Of a DNA stretch of 64,000 nucleotides, positions 11,573 through 22,836 are shown in pieces. Source of the DNA: Euglena gracilis. Taxonomy: Eukaryota > Euglenida > Euglenophyceae > Euglenales. The notes under the pieces are model-generated. The model was not told where the DNA came from. It searched no databases and saw only the letters and a program-made list of their open reading frames with translations. A program made the translations under genes and the position numbers. The DNA lies in the NCBI GenBank assembly GCA_039621445.1, contig CP154955.1, positions 11,458,241 to 11,522,240 of the forward strand. Direction: 5' to 3'. The first letter of the stretch is position 1. Every line of letters starts with the position of its first letter.

Positions 11573-12640
11573 TTGCCCTTCGACACCCAGAAGAAAGGAA
11601 CTTCGAAGATCTCACCAATTGAGAAAAGAAGAAGACAATCAATCCATTCAATTTATCCAGAAATTCACGCTCGTGCAGAACTTCAAACCAAAAGTTATAG
11701 AATTTTTCGACAGAGTTCAATGAAAGATGCAACTGCAAAGAAGCACAGCGCTGGAAAACTTCAAGAGAGAGCAGCAGCAGCAGCTGGACAACCTGACGGC
11801 GCGGGTCAAATGTGGCGAACCGTGGCTGCCCCTTCCCAAAAAGAAATTTCCCCCACAGAAATTTCCAAACCCCAAACCCTCCAAAGTGATGGCCACGGAC
11901 CCTGGCAGACAATGGTCAAAAAACCCCGACAGGGGTAGAGGCAACAACCAGCAGACCACTACGGCCATTGGAGCCAGGGCCATTGGGGCCAACATTCTGC
12001 CAGTTACACCAATACCTTGTTCAAGCTGGGCCATGGCGGCCACAACAGCAAGCTGGGCAATGGCGGCCAAAACAGCAATGGCCATGGCGGCCGATGGAAC
12101 AAAGGCCAGGGTGGCCAACAATACCAAGGCCAGGGTGGCCAATTCCACAAACAGATGCCCAGTGGCAGGGCCAGGACAGGTCAACAACAACCCCCCGGTC
12201 ATTTCTTCATCTCAAAACCCATCAGGGGTACAGGGTGGGCCCCCAGTGGCCCCCCAAGATTTTCAATGGGCATGGCGCTCGACATCCAAAAGAAGTCAAT
12301 GGGGACTATCAAAGTTTCAAGAGTGGAGCCAAGAGGGCCAGTGGGGCCAGATTTACCATCAACAACATCAACAATTTCAAGGCCATTGTGGCCATCAATT
12401 ATCAGAAGGGGAAAAACCCCAGAAGCTAACAGGCTGTCCCCCAGCAGGGGGTTTCAATGTACAGTGGCAGCCCCAGGAGGATGCCCCCAAAGGGGCAGTG
12501 GAGGACAAGGGGGCAACCCCCCCTCAACATTATTTGTCAGTGCCCATGGCAGGGGCAAACCAAAACAAGGGGAAGACCCAAAAAGGGGCCCCTATGGTAT
12601 GTCAATCGACAACACCAATGACAAAGTGGAGGATCAGAGA
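11573..12640 (+). pseudogene. DIRS gag-like region
   Basis: Two overlapping frames (from 11573 and from 12017) encode low-complexity protein. One is rich in Q and basic residues (RREQQQQL-like), the other has repeated GHGG, GNGGQ, GQGG units at about 12026-12170. Glycine/asparagine/glutamine-rich proteins without clear domains are usual for the first ORF of DIRS elements. I cannot fix the correct frame or start. Confidence 0.5.
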
Positions 12641-12934
12641 GTCTGTGAGCAGAGCATGCACACCCCCCCAGCCACTTTTAGAGAATGCTCAAACCCCAGG
12701 GGCACCAGGGGTGCAATGTCCAACACCCCCCACCCAGCACCCAGAAAATCATCTGGTTGGGAAAATACATTCCATGGAGGAAAAATGGGGAGACACCCCC
12801 CTGTACCAGAGACTTCAGAAAATTCTAAAATGGTGGACAAAAAAATGCCCCCCAGCAACATGTCAATTGATAAAAAATGGAATTCAACCCCCCTGGATGA
12901 ATCCCCCAAAATTGTCCACCCACCCAAAACCCAG

Positions 12935-14733
12935 GGCCAACCTGGACCTGAACCAGGCAGAAAAAATTCTGCTGGACTACGAAAAAACTGGGTCAGTGAA
13001 ACGAGTTTGGGATTCAGAAACCCAGCATTTAATCCCCTGCTTTTTAATTTCAAAACCAGAAGGGGGAACAACCAAATGGAGAATGATCAGCGACTGCAGA
13101 GAAATCAATCAGCAATTTCAAGTGAAACCTTTCAAGCTGGATCATATCCAGCACATTTATCCAGTTGTGGAAAAAGGCCAATGGGCAGCAAAAATAGACC
13201 TGAAGGATGCCTATTTTCATATTCCAGTAAGTCCAGGCCTAAGGCCATTTTTAAGGCATCAGGTGGGGGGGCAGACCTGGGAATTTCAAACAGGCTGCTT
13301 TGGGCTAAATGTAATGCCCCAAATTTTCATGTCAGTCATGAAAGCATTCGAAAAGCTGTGGAGAAAAAGGGGCATCCAGGTGTTTATATACCTGGACGAC
13401 ATTTTGCTGGTGGCCCCCACTCAAAAAAACTTTACAAAATCACCTGAACACAGTTGTCAAAGATTTGCTGGATTCTGGGTTCAAAATCAATGTGAAAAAG
13501 TCCACCCTGCAGCCCACGCAAGTTGTAACCCACCTGGGTTTTCAACTGAACTTCCTGGAAGGAAAGCTACAGGTGCCCCCCCCCCGGAAAGTCAAAACCA
13601 TAAAAAAGGAGCTGGGAAAAATTGTGAAAAAAGATTACATGTCAAAAAGGCAATTGGCTGCCATTTTGGGCCAAATAAGATGCAACATAATGGCCCTGCC
13701 CTTTTTAAGGGCTTTTACAGACACCCTGACAAAATTTTTGGTGGCAAAGTCCACAGCCCCCTGGGACTCAAAACACTCCATTTCCCAGGAAATCAAAGCC
13801 CAATTAAGGGAGGTTAAAAATTCTGCTGGACACCTGGGGTGGCAGACCCTTCCCCCAAAATGCAACCAGAGAATTGCACTCAGACAGCAGCACCCATGCC
13901 TGGGGGGGACTGGACATCCACACAGGAGAAATTGTGCAGGAATTTTGGAGAAAAGACTCCATTTTGAACATCAATGTAAAAGAACTCAGTGCAGCAATAA
14001 GCACTGTAAAAAGTTTGAGCAAACCTGAAGAAACCGTTTCTTTGTCAGTGGACAACCAGGTAATTTACTATTACTTAACAAAAGGTGGGGGCAGAAAGGA
14101 CCCATTCAACAAAATGCTGAGACCGTTTTTCAAATGGTGCATGGAAAAACAAGTGAACCTCCAAGTCAACTGGGTAACTTCAAAAGAATGCCTGGCAGAC
14201 CCCATCAGCAGATGGGAAATGGACAGGGGGGGTTATTCTTTAGACCCCCAGCTTTTTCAATGGCTAATACAGCATTTCCAAAATTACATACAACTGGAAA
14301 CAGATTTATTTGCCTCCCCAGGCAACATAAAACTGCCCAATTTTGTGGCCAGGTGGCCCCACTGGGAGGCCACAGCAACAAATGCATTACAATGTCCACT
14401 GGACAACATGGGGGATCTTTATGCAAACACCCCTGGTCAATAATTCAAAAATTTCTGCCCAGGTTGAGAATGTTTCCCCAGACCAAAGTTTTGATGGTCA
14501 CCCCCTACTGGGATTCAGCAACATGGTGGCCCCAATTAATAAAAATGAAAGTTCCAGGGACCCCCTGCCTGAAAATCACCCCCTACAAGGGCATGTTCAC
14601 CAATTGCAGAGGGGAACAAATGCCACCCCCCAGGTGGCCCCTCCTTTGCATGATTTGCTCAGGCAAATTTTGGAGGGGAAACAAATTCAGGTGCAAACCA
14701 TTAACGATTTCCTGGGTAGAAACCCCAGTTTAA
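12935..14733 (+). pseudogene. DIRS reverse transcriptase-RNase H with methyltransferase-like tail
   Basis: The RT core lies in the frame open from 11727 to 13817. It shows KWRMISDCREINQ, AKIDLKDAYFHIPV, CFGLNVMPQIFM and FIYLDDILLV (the YxDD active site near 13390). At about 13430-13465, at an A7 run, the thumb continues in another frame (NVKKSTLQPTQVVTHLGF). RNase H resumes in a third frame near 13870 (SDSSTHAWGGLD, then NVKELSAA and SVDNQVIYYY). A tail follows (DLFASPGNIKLPNFVARWP and, after a further shift near 14430, PWSIIQKFLPRL with VTPYWDSATWWP). It resembles the segment of many retroelements related to phage-type adenine methyltransferases. These shifts would block translation unless recoded. 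Confidence 0.85.
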
Positions 14734-14761
14734 AACGTTATCAGAGTGCTTTTGCACTTCT

Positions 14762-15600
14762 GTGGGTCATTTTGGAACACATGGGAGTGCCCCCCCTGAA
14801 GCCACCACAGACCAAGTGGCTGACGCCTTAATTCAATTATTCCAATTTTCCAAGGCCCAAGCACGTAATGCATACAGTGCTATGCTTTTGATTCCTGGGT
14901 TTGGTGGACTGAGTTTCCACACCCTGTTGACCCCTTACAAGAGGCTCTGGAACCAAAATCTGGAGAAGTATGGGGCATTTTGGGATCCCCTCCCAATCCT
15001 CCTGGGGCTGGCCAAGGCCCCAATGCCCACTGATATTTGTACATTGCGTACACAACTGATTTTCTGTTCACGCATCCTCTGTTTATACAGATCTTCAGAC
15101 CTGGCACAAGTCAAACGAACCACCAGTGTGTTGGGTAGGGCACCCTACATTAAAATTAAAGCGTAAGGGCCAAAAGTTCCACAAGTGGGAGAGAGTTGTG
15201 TCCATACCCCAGTGCCCACAAATCAGCCCTTTTCATTTAATGATGCGTTATGTGGCTGCCACACGTTTATTCGTGAGACCTGGGGGCCCCCTCCTGATTT
15301 CATTAAAACCCCCCTTCAGGGCCATAAGTGCAGACACCGTTGCTTCTATCACAAAGAAATTTTTGGCCAAACAGGGGGTACCCCCCCAGGTGTGGGAGGC
15401 CCACTCCACCAGAGGGGCAGGAGTTGGTTTACTCAAAAAATTGGGCCTTTCTGCCCAAGAAGTTTGCGAAATTGGTCAGTGGAGGGGGGTGGAGGCCTTT
15501 ACAGCCCATTATCAACGACTTGGTGCCCAACGTACCCTGGAAAATGCCCTGGCCCCCCTAATTTCAGTGCACAATCAGGCCTCACAAGGGCAAAGTGCGA
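14762..15600 (+). pseudogene. DIRS tyrosine recombinase
   Basis: Catalytic features of the tyrosine recombinase family are present: the first Arg in YRSSDLAQV (codon at 15089), HSTR as the HxxR box (His 15402, Arg 15411), the GQW motif near 15477 and the nucleophile Tyr in AHYQRLGA (15510). The frame changes once near 15150, between RTTSVLGRAPYI and PTLKLKRKGQKF, so the gene is broken in this copy although all catalytic residues survive. The enzyme would integrate the circular cDNA. Confidence 0.88.
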
Positions 15601-15683
15601 AGCCCGAGGTGTCTCGTACTCCCTTGAGGAAAACCGACAAGGGAGGAAGGGACACCGAGGGCGAAGCACAAAGACCTTGTGAG
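15578..15683. repeat. DIRS internal complementary region
   Basis: The first half (15578-15613, GGCCTCACAAGGGCAAAG onward) is the reverse complement of the outer left terminal repeat (11443-11475). The second half (15638-15683, CAAGGGAGGAAGGGACACC onward) is the reverse complement of the outer right terminal repeat (about 15901-15952). A 24-bp linker (15614-15637) lies between them. Confidence 0.92.
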
Positions 15684-15816
15684 CCCGACCCCCCCACCCG
15701 GAAAAGAAAATTTGAGTTCAAAAGCCCTCGGTCAGAAAATGGGGGCCAGGGGGGGGAGAGGGGGGGGACACCCCCCCAGGGGCAAGAAGCCACGTCGCCA
15801 CGTCGGAGCAGCATCG

Positions 15817-15952
15817 TCAGCCAACTCCGGCGAGGCGGCAATAAGCAGGGACTCCTTTCCCAACGCGTCACAATCCAAACAACACCGCCGGCGAGCAAGG
15901 CATGGCCTCACAAGGTCTTTGTGCTTCGCCCTCGGTGTCCCTTCCTCCCTTG
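15817..15952 (-). repeat. DIRS right inverted terminal repeat
   Basis: Inverted relative to 11438-11564. The blocks CAGCCAACTCCGGCGA, CCAACGCGTCACAATCCA and GGCATGGCCTCACAAGG are shared. The outer end may reach 15972 if weaker similarity with the internal complementary region is counted. Confidence 0.9.
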
Positions 15953-16086
15953 CATCTCGTGGGTTTCCCAAACCCCCCAGCCAGCCCAACCCATCATGGA
16001 GCCCGCCCAGCCCATCATGCAGGAGCCGTCCCAGCCAACCAGCCAGCAGTTTTTTGAATCAGAGGAGCCCAGAAATTGCAGTGATG

Positions 16087-17556
16087 AATGCCCATGGTTA
16101 TGATGATGACTGGGAGTCGTACTCCCTCGAGGAAAACCGAATGGGACGGGTCTTGGACAGGGTCAGGTATGAATGGATCACCCATGAAGCAGCAGCCAGT
16201 GCTGCTGTGATGGTGGCGAGAGGGGTGGTGCAAATCATAGGCCCCAGGATCTTGCATTTGGAGCAGAATTGCGGGACCATGCAAGATCAGGTGGGGCACA
16301 TGATGCCATTTTTCCATATGGTGGGGCAGTCTTTGGAGGCTTAATGGAAGCAGGCAGAGGCGCAGGCCAACCAATCCTTGGAGATGTCTCAGGGATTGTT
16401 GTCAATGCAGCCAGTGGAGGGGCAAACGGGGCAGGGACTGCATTTTTTACGTGCAGCCAGCAGCGGGTTGGACAATCAGATTCACAATTTGCGGAACGAC
16501 GTTATTTCTGAATTTGCTAGGATTCGCAGTGAAATCGATGGCAAATTACAGGGGGTGGGCAGCGAGCGCGGCGATTTCACGCAGCAATTGGCCAGCGTAT
16601 GCGCACGACATCAGGCAGAATTGGCAGCGAGTGAGGCTGGGCATGAGAGGAAAATTGCTGCCATTTTGGAGGGGCACCCGAAGGCCAAATGCGGGCAGAA
16701 TTTGAGGCAGAAAAGGTAGCCATGTCCGCCAGATTTTCCGCACTATTTCAACAGGTCAGTTCGATTTGTGCTGAGTTGAGGGAGGCCCAGAGCAGGCTCA
16801 GCAACACAGTGGAAAAGCGGTAACAGGCTTTGGAAGAGTGGGTTCGGTCTCGGCCAAGGGGAGGGGGAGGACCAGGGGGGATTGACCGGAGCGTTGGTCG
16901 AGATCAGATCCGAGGTTCAGCAGCTGCAGGGGTGGGTACACACACAGCCAGCAGCAGATGGGCAGAGAGAAATTCTACACAGTCTGCTTGCAGTGGAAAG
17001 TGGGATCCAGGAGCGAGTGGAAGGGTGGTTGCGGGAGGGGATTGCTCAAGTTGAGGCGCATCTGCAATGCTGCCTTCCCTCAGACCCTATCACAGGAGCT
17101 GGGAGATACGGAAACGTGGGTGGAAAGATGACGATTGGGGAGACGACGACCCCCGTCACCGCCCAGCCCAGCCGTCAAGTTCAAGCAAGCTGTGTGCCTG
17201 CGATTCGTCAGCCGTCCCCAGTGATGCAGCTGGTGGGGTTTGGTGGGGAGCCCCCACTCGGGACCCAAGGAGGGTTTGTCCAGCCTAGTCCAATAGGGAG
17301 GACTGCTGAGTCGATCTCGCCAGGAGGGGCAGGAGGGAACCGACTCCCCAGAGGGTTGGGGAGGCGGATCCTGGGGAGGCAGCTCGCCAGGCTGTGGACC
17401 TGCGAACTCAGGGCTATGTGGATGAAATGGCCCAGAGATTCCGACAGGAAAGGGAGGTTGCTTTGGGGCGAAAGCGTCTGTGGGGATTCCGCGCAGGGAT
17501 CTACCGACCGTGGATTATGTCCCCCCAGTGGGCCAGGAGTTTCTGCGAGCGGGTAG
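16087..17556 (+). pseudogene. Gag-like remnant next to a Ty3/gypsy integrase
   Basis: Consecutive open pieces in different frames (16087-16344, 16378-16719, 16882-17556) encode polar, helix-prone protein, for example NEVISEFARIRSEIDGKL-like heptad stretches near 16500. No zinc knuckle is evident. Position upstream of an integrase suggests the gag end of a Ty3/gypsy-type element, with pol largely missing. The 24-bp block at 16117-16140 repeats the linker of the DIRS internal complementary region. Function by position only. Confidence 0.4.
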
Positions 17557-17826
17557 AAGGTTGCTTCCCCCTGCCTCTGTGGTTGGCAGCCATGCTTCGG
17601 ACGGACAGAGTGAGATTGCCCGACCCAAACTCATTCTGCTAGGTGCTGGGGTCTAGGATTATGTGGTTGGTCTGGTGGTTCACCGCCCGGGACCTACGCT
17701 GAAAATTCTAGCTTTGTGGGATCCCACGCAAATCAATGCAGCCAGCAAGATGACCCGGGCATACGGCACGGGTGGGTGTGACGGGGGCAGCCCCTGCGAG
17801 CCAATTACCGTTTTTTAAGACCCAGG

Positions 17827-18486
17827 TTGGATTGTAGCCGTTTTGATAAGGGATTAACGGGTGCAAAGTTGGCCAAGGAATTGTTTCAGTCCCAATGGAA
17901 ACCCTTTGGAGTACTTTCAATAATTTCAAGTGGCCAAGGGAGCCATTTTGTCAACACATGGTGGCAAACCATATATTCACTCATGGGGATTAGACAAGCA
18001 TTTTCCCAAGCTTACCACCACCAAGCGAATGGGAGGGTGTAAAGAGCCGGTTAACAAATTATGGAAGTCCTCCGAAAATTATTTGTGGAGGAAAAAAAGG
18101 AATTGGGTGGAAGCTCTTCTCCAAGTTTTGGATCGTATTCATGTCACCAAGGGGGAGAGTGGTTTTAGTCCTTACGAAAAAACTTGTTCGGAAGGGATAG
18201 ACCCATAGGGGGGATACCCTATGAACCAACAAAGGAGTGTGAGGACGCTCAAAGGTTTTTTCGCCGAATGAGGGAGATGGATGAGAAAGTTGCAAAGGTG
18301 CCAAAACACACACATTGGGTTCAAGCGAGTTGGGTCAACCAAGGGAGGAGGGAGTTGGTACCCTTAAAATTAGGAACCCAAGTGTGGGATAGGAGACCCG
18401 AGGGATCCGGGGAAAAATTGGATTCCAGATGGATTGGACCGTGGAATTTCAAAGATCGCGAGGGGGAGAGGAGTTACGTTTTTTAA
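17827..18486 (+). pseudogene. Ty3/gypsy integrase core and C-terminal remnant
   Basis: Two frames, 17827-18208 then 18184-18486, encode a DDE integrase tail: LAKELFQSQWKPFGV, SHFVNTWWQTIYSLMGIRQA and FSQAYHHQANGRV, the classic retroviral-type integrase block, followed by NWVEALLQVLDRIHVT and a C-terminal RWIGPWNFKDREGERSY segment. The second catalytic Asp of the usual SDQG motif is Gly (ISSGQGSHF), and one frameshift near 18190 splits it, so it is dead. The first catalytic region upstream is decayed. The element is unrelated in mechanism to the DIRS copy beside it. Confidence 0.82.
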
Positions 18487-18712
18487 ATTCATGGCATACA
18501 AAAAAATCGGGTTCTTGGATTGGAAGGGATTCTCTTGCACAACTCACTCCTCGCGGACATCTGAAGTGTTCTCAAACCCTTCATGAATGAAATCTGGTGA
18601 AATTCAAAAAAAATCCGAACATCAAACCGACCCCTAGATTTTTCTTCGATCAATACCTTAACAACTCCTCACTAAACCTGTGTATAAAATTCCCCACCGG
18701 CTCCCAAGTTTC

Positions 18713-19120
18713 CTACCCATCAATATATCCAACCCATTTTGTGAGGAACTCCCAGGTTCCCCCCATCTTGCGATGATTCAGACTTTTTTCTACCTCCCAC
18801 TCACCAGGCATTGCTTCTTCCTCTTTTTCGGTTCTCTTGAAAAAGAACAAAGGAAAACCCTCACCAAAAACTTCAGGCTCTTTGTACTCCTTAAGGAAAC
18901 TACTGTCAGCCTTGATTTCCATCCCGTGTTCAATGAGAAAGGGAGACACAATCGTCCGGGGGGGGGGGGCGGTCCGAACTCTGCCCAAGCGGTCAAGCCG
19001 AACGTGCAGGGGGTGGGGGACAAAATTTCCTCCAAAACTTTCCCTCCGGGTGCAAAAAGTCAGAACTCTCCCCACAATTTTTTTTGATTGGGGGGCGCTA
19101 GCCCAGTTTTCATTTGACAT
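18713..19120 (-). pseudogene. Chromodomain-like remnant, opposite orientation
   Basis: The antisense frame ends in EWEVEKSLNHRK followed by WEFLTKWVGYID, which fits the chromodomain at the C-terminus of chromovirus (Ty3/gypsy) integrases (usual pattern EVEKIL-DHR-YLVKWKGY). It points away from the integrase at 17.8-18.5 kb, so either an inversion or a second element is involved. The N-terminal part of the frame is not recognisable. Confidence 0.5.
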
Positions 19121-20843
19121 TCACAGAGTTCGTGGCAACTTTTTTCTGTTGGAACTTTCTTTATGCCCCCAACCTGTGGGGGGGGGGGCGCATGGTTTTT
19201 TTGGATTTGGGGGGTGACGTTTTCGCACATTTCTGCGGAGCCGTGTACCTTGTTTTTGTGGCAAGGTAACACAAGCGATGGGCATAGGCGTTTCATCATT
19301 CTCTTTCTCAAAACATTAGTGAAGGATTCTCATTTTCTTTCGGGTTTCGTTCTGATTTTTTGAATTTCTTAGCTTTTTTCGTTCAATTTTCAGTTTTTTT
19401 GAGTGTCCGACTAATGTCGCAAGGGAGGGGTGTCGACTGTCGGGGCGTCCGACAGTCAAAAATGGTTCGGTGGAAGCTTTTGAAAACACGGAATTTGCAT
19501 TCCGTGCAGAACGCGCATTCAATGGGAAAAGCCTAATTTTAGGTTTTAATTTAACACAATTTGCTTCCGCAGACCTTTGTGGATTTTTTCCCATCTGGCT
19601 TACAATCAAAGATTGAATTGGAGAATTGAATTCAAGACAAGGTGCATTGTTTGGATAATTGTCACTTTCAGGTCCCTCTTCCCACTTTCACCGTGTGTGC
19701 GTGTTTCCGTTGCCTTTTACCACCATACATTGCACCAAAACACCCACCCTGACCATTTCCAGTGCTTTTGCATTCTTGAAGAAAGGGTGGGTGAAATGGC
19801 TTCGTGGGGACTGAAATTTGGGACAATTGAAAAACTCTTTGAAACCCTAGTAAGTCGAAAGTTAAAGGCTCGGTTCGTTTTGCTTTTTTTGGATGGGGGA
19901 GGCCGAATGTTTGGGGCTCTTGCTTTGAATCAGGCCAAGTGCTGTTTCGGCGGGTTATTTGTGTGCCTACATATGCATTGCTTGTGCATCACACGTTTTG
20001 TTTTTGAATCCACGATTCACATATGTTTTGATTTCTCGAGCATATGATGAATGATCTCTCTCTCTCCCCCTCTCTCCATGTATTTCGTGCTTGCTCTTTT
20101 CTTTCGCTTTGCTTCACGGTGCTCAGGCAATGTCTTGATGCCTGTAAAGTAAACGACCTGCTTCGAACCACACACTTCTCGGGAGCCAAGGCGCCATGCC
20201 CTTCCTTCGCCACTCTCCTTCGGGACACAATGTCTGTCATCACCGCTCGCCCACCAAATGATAAACAGTGGGCACAAGCCTCTCTGCCAGGCCGCCTGTA
20301 AGGGTTGCCCCTCCTGAAGTCCCTTGTAAGGGACCCCTGGTGGCGCAACCTGCGTAGGATCGTTTGCATTTGAGCCCATTGGGCCCACCTGGAGGGGGTT
20401 TTCCCCTTCGTGATAAAGCGGGGTACGGGTGGGTGTTGGCGTAGCCGGAGAATAACAGGGGGAAGACATACTTTTGTCTCAACAAATGAACTTGAATACT
20501 TGATCAATGACAGTTGAACTTGAAATTGTAATTCATTGTTTCCTTGATTTGTCTTTTGCAACGCACAATTGAATGACAATGTGAGAACATTGTCACAAAA
20601 GAGTAAACAGAGCCCTGTGGAGAGAAAATGTACAATTGAAGCGGACTACAGCTGGGGGGGCTACCTGGTATACTTTGCGCAATTCTTAATGAATTGCGCC
20701 ATCCCAAGCGCCCACCAAGGGGGTGTGCATGCTTGCGCAAAGCCCAGCAGGGCTTGCGCATCCCCTTGCAGGTTGACTGTTGGCCCCCTCAACCTGCCCC
20801 CTCCTTCACCTCCCTTTGCTTGGTCAAAATGGGCTGCGAGGCC
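19121..20843. other. Stretch without a supported gene
   Basis: Open frames here are short and contradictory on the two strands. A CT-rich run (TCTCTCTCTCCCCCTCTCTC) lies near 20051. I see nothing I can name. Confidence 0.5.
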
Positions 20844-21066
20844 CAGTTTTCTGGGTGTCTCTTTGGGGTGTCTTTTCCCTTCTTCTCTTGATATTTGAAT
20901 GCACAACGCTTTGCCAGCTTGATAGGATGAAGTGTTCTGGCTTGGAACCACCTACAGAGAGGCAGTCCAAAAAACTTAAATTAGGAACTTCCGCAAAGCG
21001 GAAGATTCCGCTGTTGGTCTTTTTTTGGCCCCGCCCGGCGCCACACTCCCGGGGCCGCCGCCAACA
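20844..21066. repeat. 223-bp direct repeat, left copy
   Basis: It runs from CAGTTTTCTGGGTGTCTC to GGGGCCGCCGCCAACA. About ten differences separate it from 23032-23254, which is exactly the same length. The pair flanks an antisense retroelement-like frame, so it may be a pair of long terminal repeats. On the minus strand it starts with TG but does not end in CA, and no target duplication is visible. Confidence 0.85.
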
Positions 21067-21164
21067 CTCCCCTCCCGGACCGCTTGCGTACCGCCTTCGC
21101 CAATTTTTGAGGCGGCCCCGGGGAAGTGTTCGGGCCCTTTTTCTTTCCCGAAGCCTTCGGCTTC

Positions 21165-21344
21165 GGGGGGGGGGGGGGCCTCGGCCCCCGTGGGCCCGAG
21201 GCTTTGGGGTTTTTTGGGCCCCCTGGGGGGGTTTCCCCTTGGGGGGGGGGCCTCGGCCCCCGTGGGCCCGAGGCTTGGGGTTTTTTGGGCCCCCTGGGGA
21301 GGTTTCCTCTTGGGGGGGGGGGCTTGGCCCCCGTGGGCCCGAGG
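21165..21344. repeat. GC-rich tandem repeat, about 73 bp unit
   Basis: Two full units and one partial unit of a block reading CCTCGGCCCCCGTGGGCCCG then a G/T-rich part and GGGCCCCCTGGGG. It lies just inside the left 223-bp repeat and has no counterpart after the right one. Confidence 0.8.
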
Positions 21345-21467
21345 CGGTTTTCATTTCCTTACCGGGGTGTGGCTGGGGGGTGTTTTTTTTTTGGGGGGGG
21401 GAGTAACGTACAGCAAATTCTGAGTCTGGGGATTAGAATCGCAATCCAGGGTCCGCTAACATAGGAG

Positions 21468-22018
21468 TTCACACCGCCACTCTTGAAATCAACATCCCAG
21501 GGCCTCAATTCCTTCATCGAGGAGGGGCGGGTAACATCGTGTTCACACCGCCACACACACCTGTGATTCATGCAAATCTGCTTCCAATTCACATCGAACA
21601 GACGACACGGGGCAGGCAACCCGCAGGTCTACACCGCCATCTCTATGTCAACCATTCTGCAGATCTGATCCAATTCCACTGAATTGAATTTGGAGGGCAG
21701 GCAACCCTCGGGTCCACACCACCACACTCCAACCAACCCAACGATTCATCTTTGGCGACGGGCAGCCGAACCGCCCTGAGCACCCCCACCATCAGGAGTG
21801 ACGGGCCGTCGAACCTCCCAGAGCATCCATCGACAATCGACAACCAAAACCTGGAATTTTCAGTCAGTCATTCTGTGCCGACGCAGGCCAATACGTGCAC
21901 AATTGAAATCATGCTGAATTCCATCCTTTTTTTTGATCGGGGATCTTTGATACTGGCCGAGGAGGGGATTAGGCTGGGAGGGGCAGGGCAGGCAACACTC
22001 GGTCTACACCGCCTCATT
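21468..22018. repeat. Degenerate short repeats with CACACCGCC core
   Basis: The motif GGGCAGGCAACxCxCGGGTC followed by yACACCGCCA recurs near 21468, 21540, 21612-21640, 21693-21722 and 21986-22013 with irregular spacing. It occupies the non-coding part of the 223-bp-flanked element. It could be a decayed tandem array or a protein-binding region; no assignment is possible. Confidence 0.55.
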
Positions 22019-22128
22019 CCCACGTCTCCGTGAACCACTGGTACCGCTGTCGACGGTACCTCCTCTTGCACGCCTCTGAGAGTCCACGTTCATCTCCACT
22101 TCTCCTGCGGGCTCGGGACGATGCTCCT

Positions 22129-22836
22129 TCATCTCCTGGGGGCATGTCCTTCAAGGGTCTCTTCCTGGAATCTTCGGTACTGGACCAAGCACGCCCGGAC
22201 TGGCCAACGCAATGGCCCAGTCGGCTGCATCTGGCCCACCTGCTGGTCCCAGATCTCGAAGAACCGGGTTCTTTCCTCGAAGATGATGAACTTCACTGTC
22301 ATCTTCTGCAGCACTGGCCACCATGTTGTTGTACACCACTCTGGTGCAATCAGCACCATCTCCTGCACCTGGTCCGCGATGATCTTGAGGATGACTTGAT
22401 TCATCAGCGTCCACGGTGGCTTGGCCCATATCTTTTCTCTTGTCCATGTCTTCGCAAATGCATTGTCTTCCTTCGTCCAGAACTTGGGGAATCTTGCATT
22501 TTCCCATGATGCAAATGCTTCTTGCACACTTTCCTTCCGAATGTTGAACTTTTCCAGGATCAGGTCGATGAATTCCCAGCTCACAGCGTACTCCTCGGAG
22601 ATGTACTGCCTCTTGATTCTTCTTCCCCTTCCACTTGGTCTTGGCTGGGTCTCTGGCTCTTCCACCTCGTAGTACTCCTCCTCTGTGGCTGGTCCTGATT
22701 TTGGTTCTTCTGGATCTGGTCGGTTCTCCATCACCACATTTCTCCTCCTGAATGGCTGCAATGGCACTTCCGGTTCTTCAGCTGCACCTTCATAGCTTGG
22801 AGCTGGACCTTGATTCTTCTTCTTCTTCTTGGCCAT
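22129..22836 (-). CDS. Retroelement-derived ORF with methyltransferase-like domain
   Basis: A 235-codon antisense frame. The first 70 residues are charged (MAKKKKK start, then a Glu/Pro-rich stretch). The C-terminal half has AKPPWTLMNQVILKI and MVLIAPEWCTTTWWPVL, the same layout as the tail of the DIRS RT-RNase H at 14.3-14.6 kb (PWSIIQKFL and VTPYWDSATWWP). That layout fits the NPPW motif and following strand of phage-type adenine methyltransferases; here the Asn is Lys, so activity is doubtful. It sits between 223-bp direct repeats. It may be the surviving part of a retrotransposon or a small non-autonomous one. No RT or recombinase is found nearby. Confidence 0.6.
   Translation of the reverse strand: MAKKKKKNQGPAPSYEGAAEEPEVPLQPFRRRNVVMENRPDPEEPKSGPATEEEYYEVEEPETQPRPSGRGRRIKRQYISEEYAVSWEFIDLILEKFNIRKESVQEAFASWENARFPKFWTKEDNAFAKTWTREKIWAKPPWTLMNQVILKIIADQVQEMVLIAPEWCTTTWWPVLQKMTVKFIIFEERTRFFEIWDQQVGQMQPTGPLRWPVRACLVQYRRFQEETLEGHAPRR

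Larger units (their letters stand above)
11431..15972 (+). mobile_element. DIRS-type tyrosine-recombinase retrotransposon
   Basis: The element has the full DIRS architecture: inverted terminal repeats (11438-11564 and 15817-15952), a gag-like region, reverse transcriptase, RNase H, a methyltransferase-like segment, a tyrosine recombinase, and an internal complementary region (15578-15683) made of the complements of both outer ends. In DIRS elements this region is thought to guide circularisation of the cDNA before recombinase-mediated insertion, so no target-site duplication is expected. Length is about 4.5 kb, close to known DIRS elements. The coding regions need at least four frame changes but hold few stops, so this copy is recently dead or carries sequencing errors in homopolymers. 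Confidence 0.92.
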
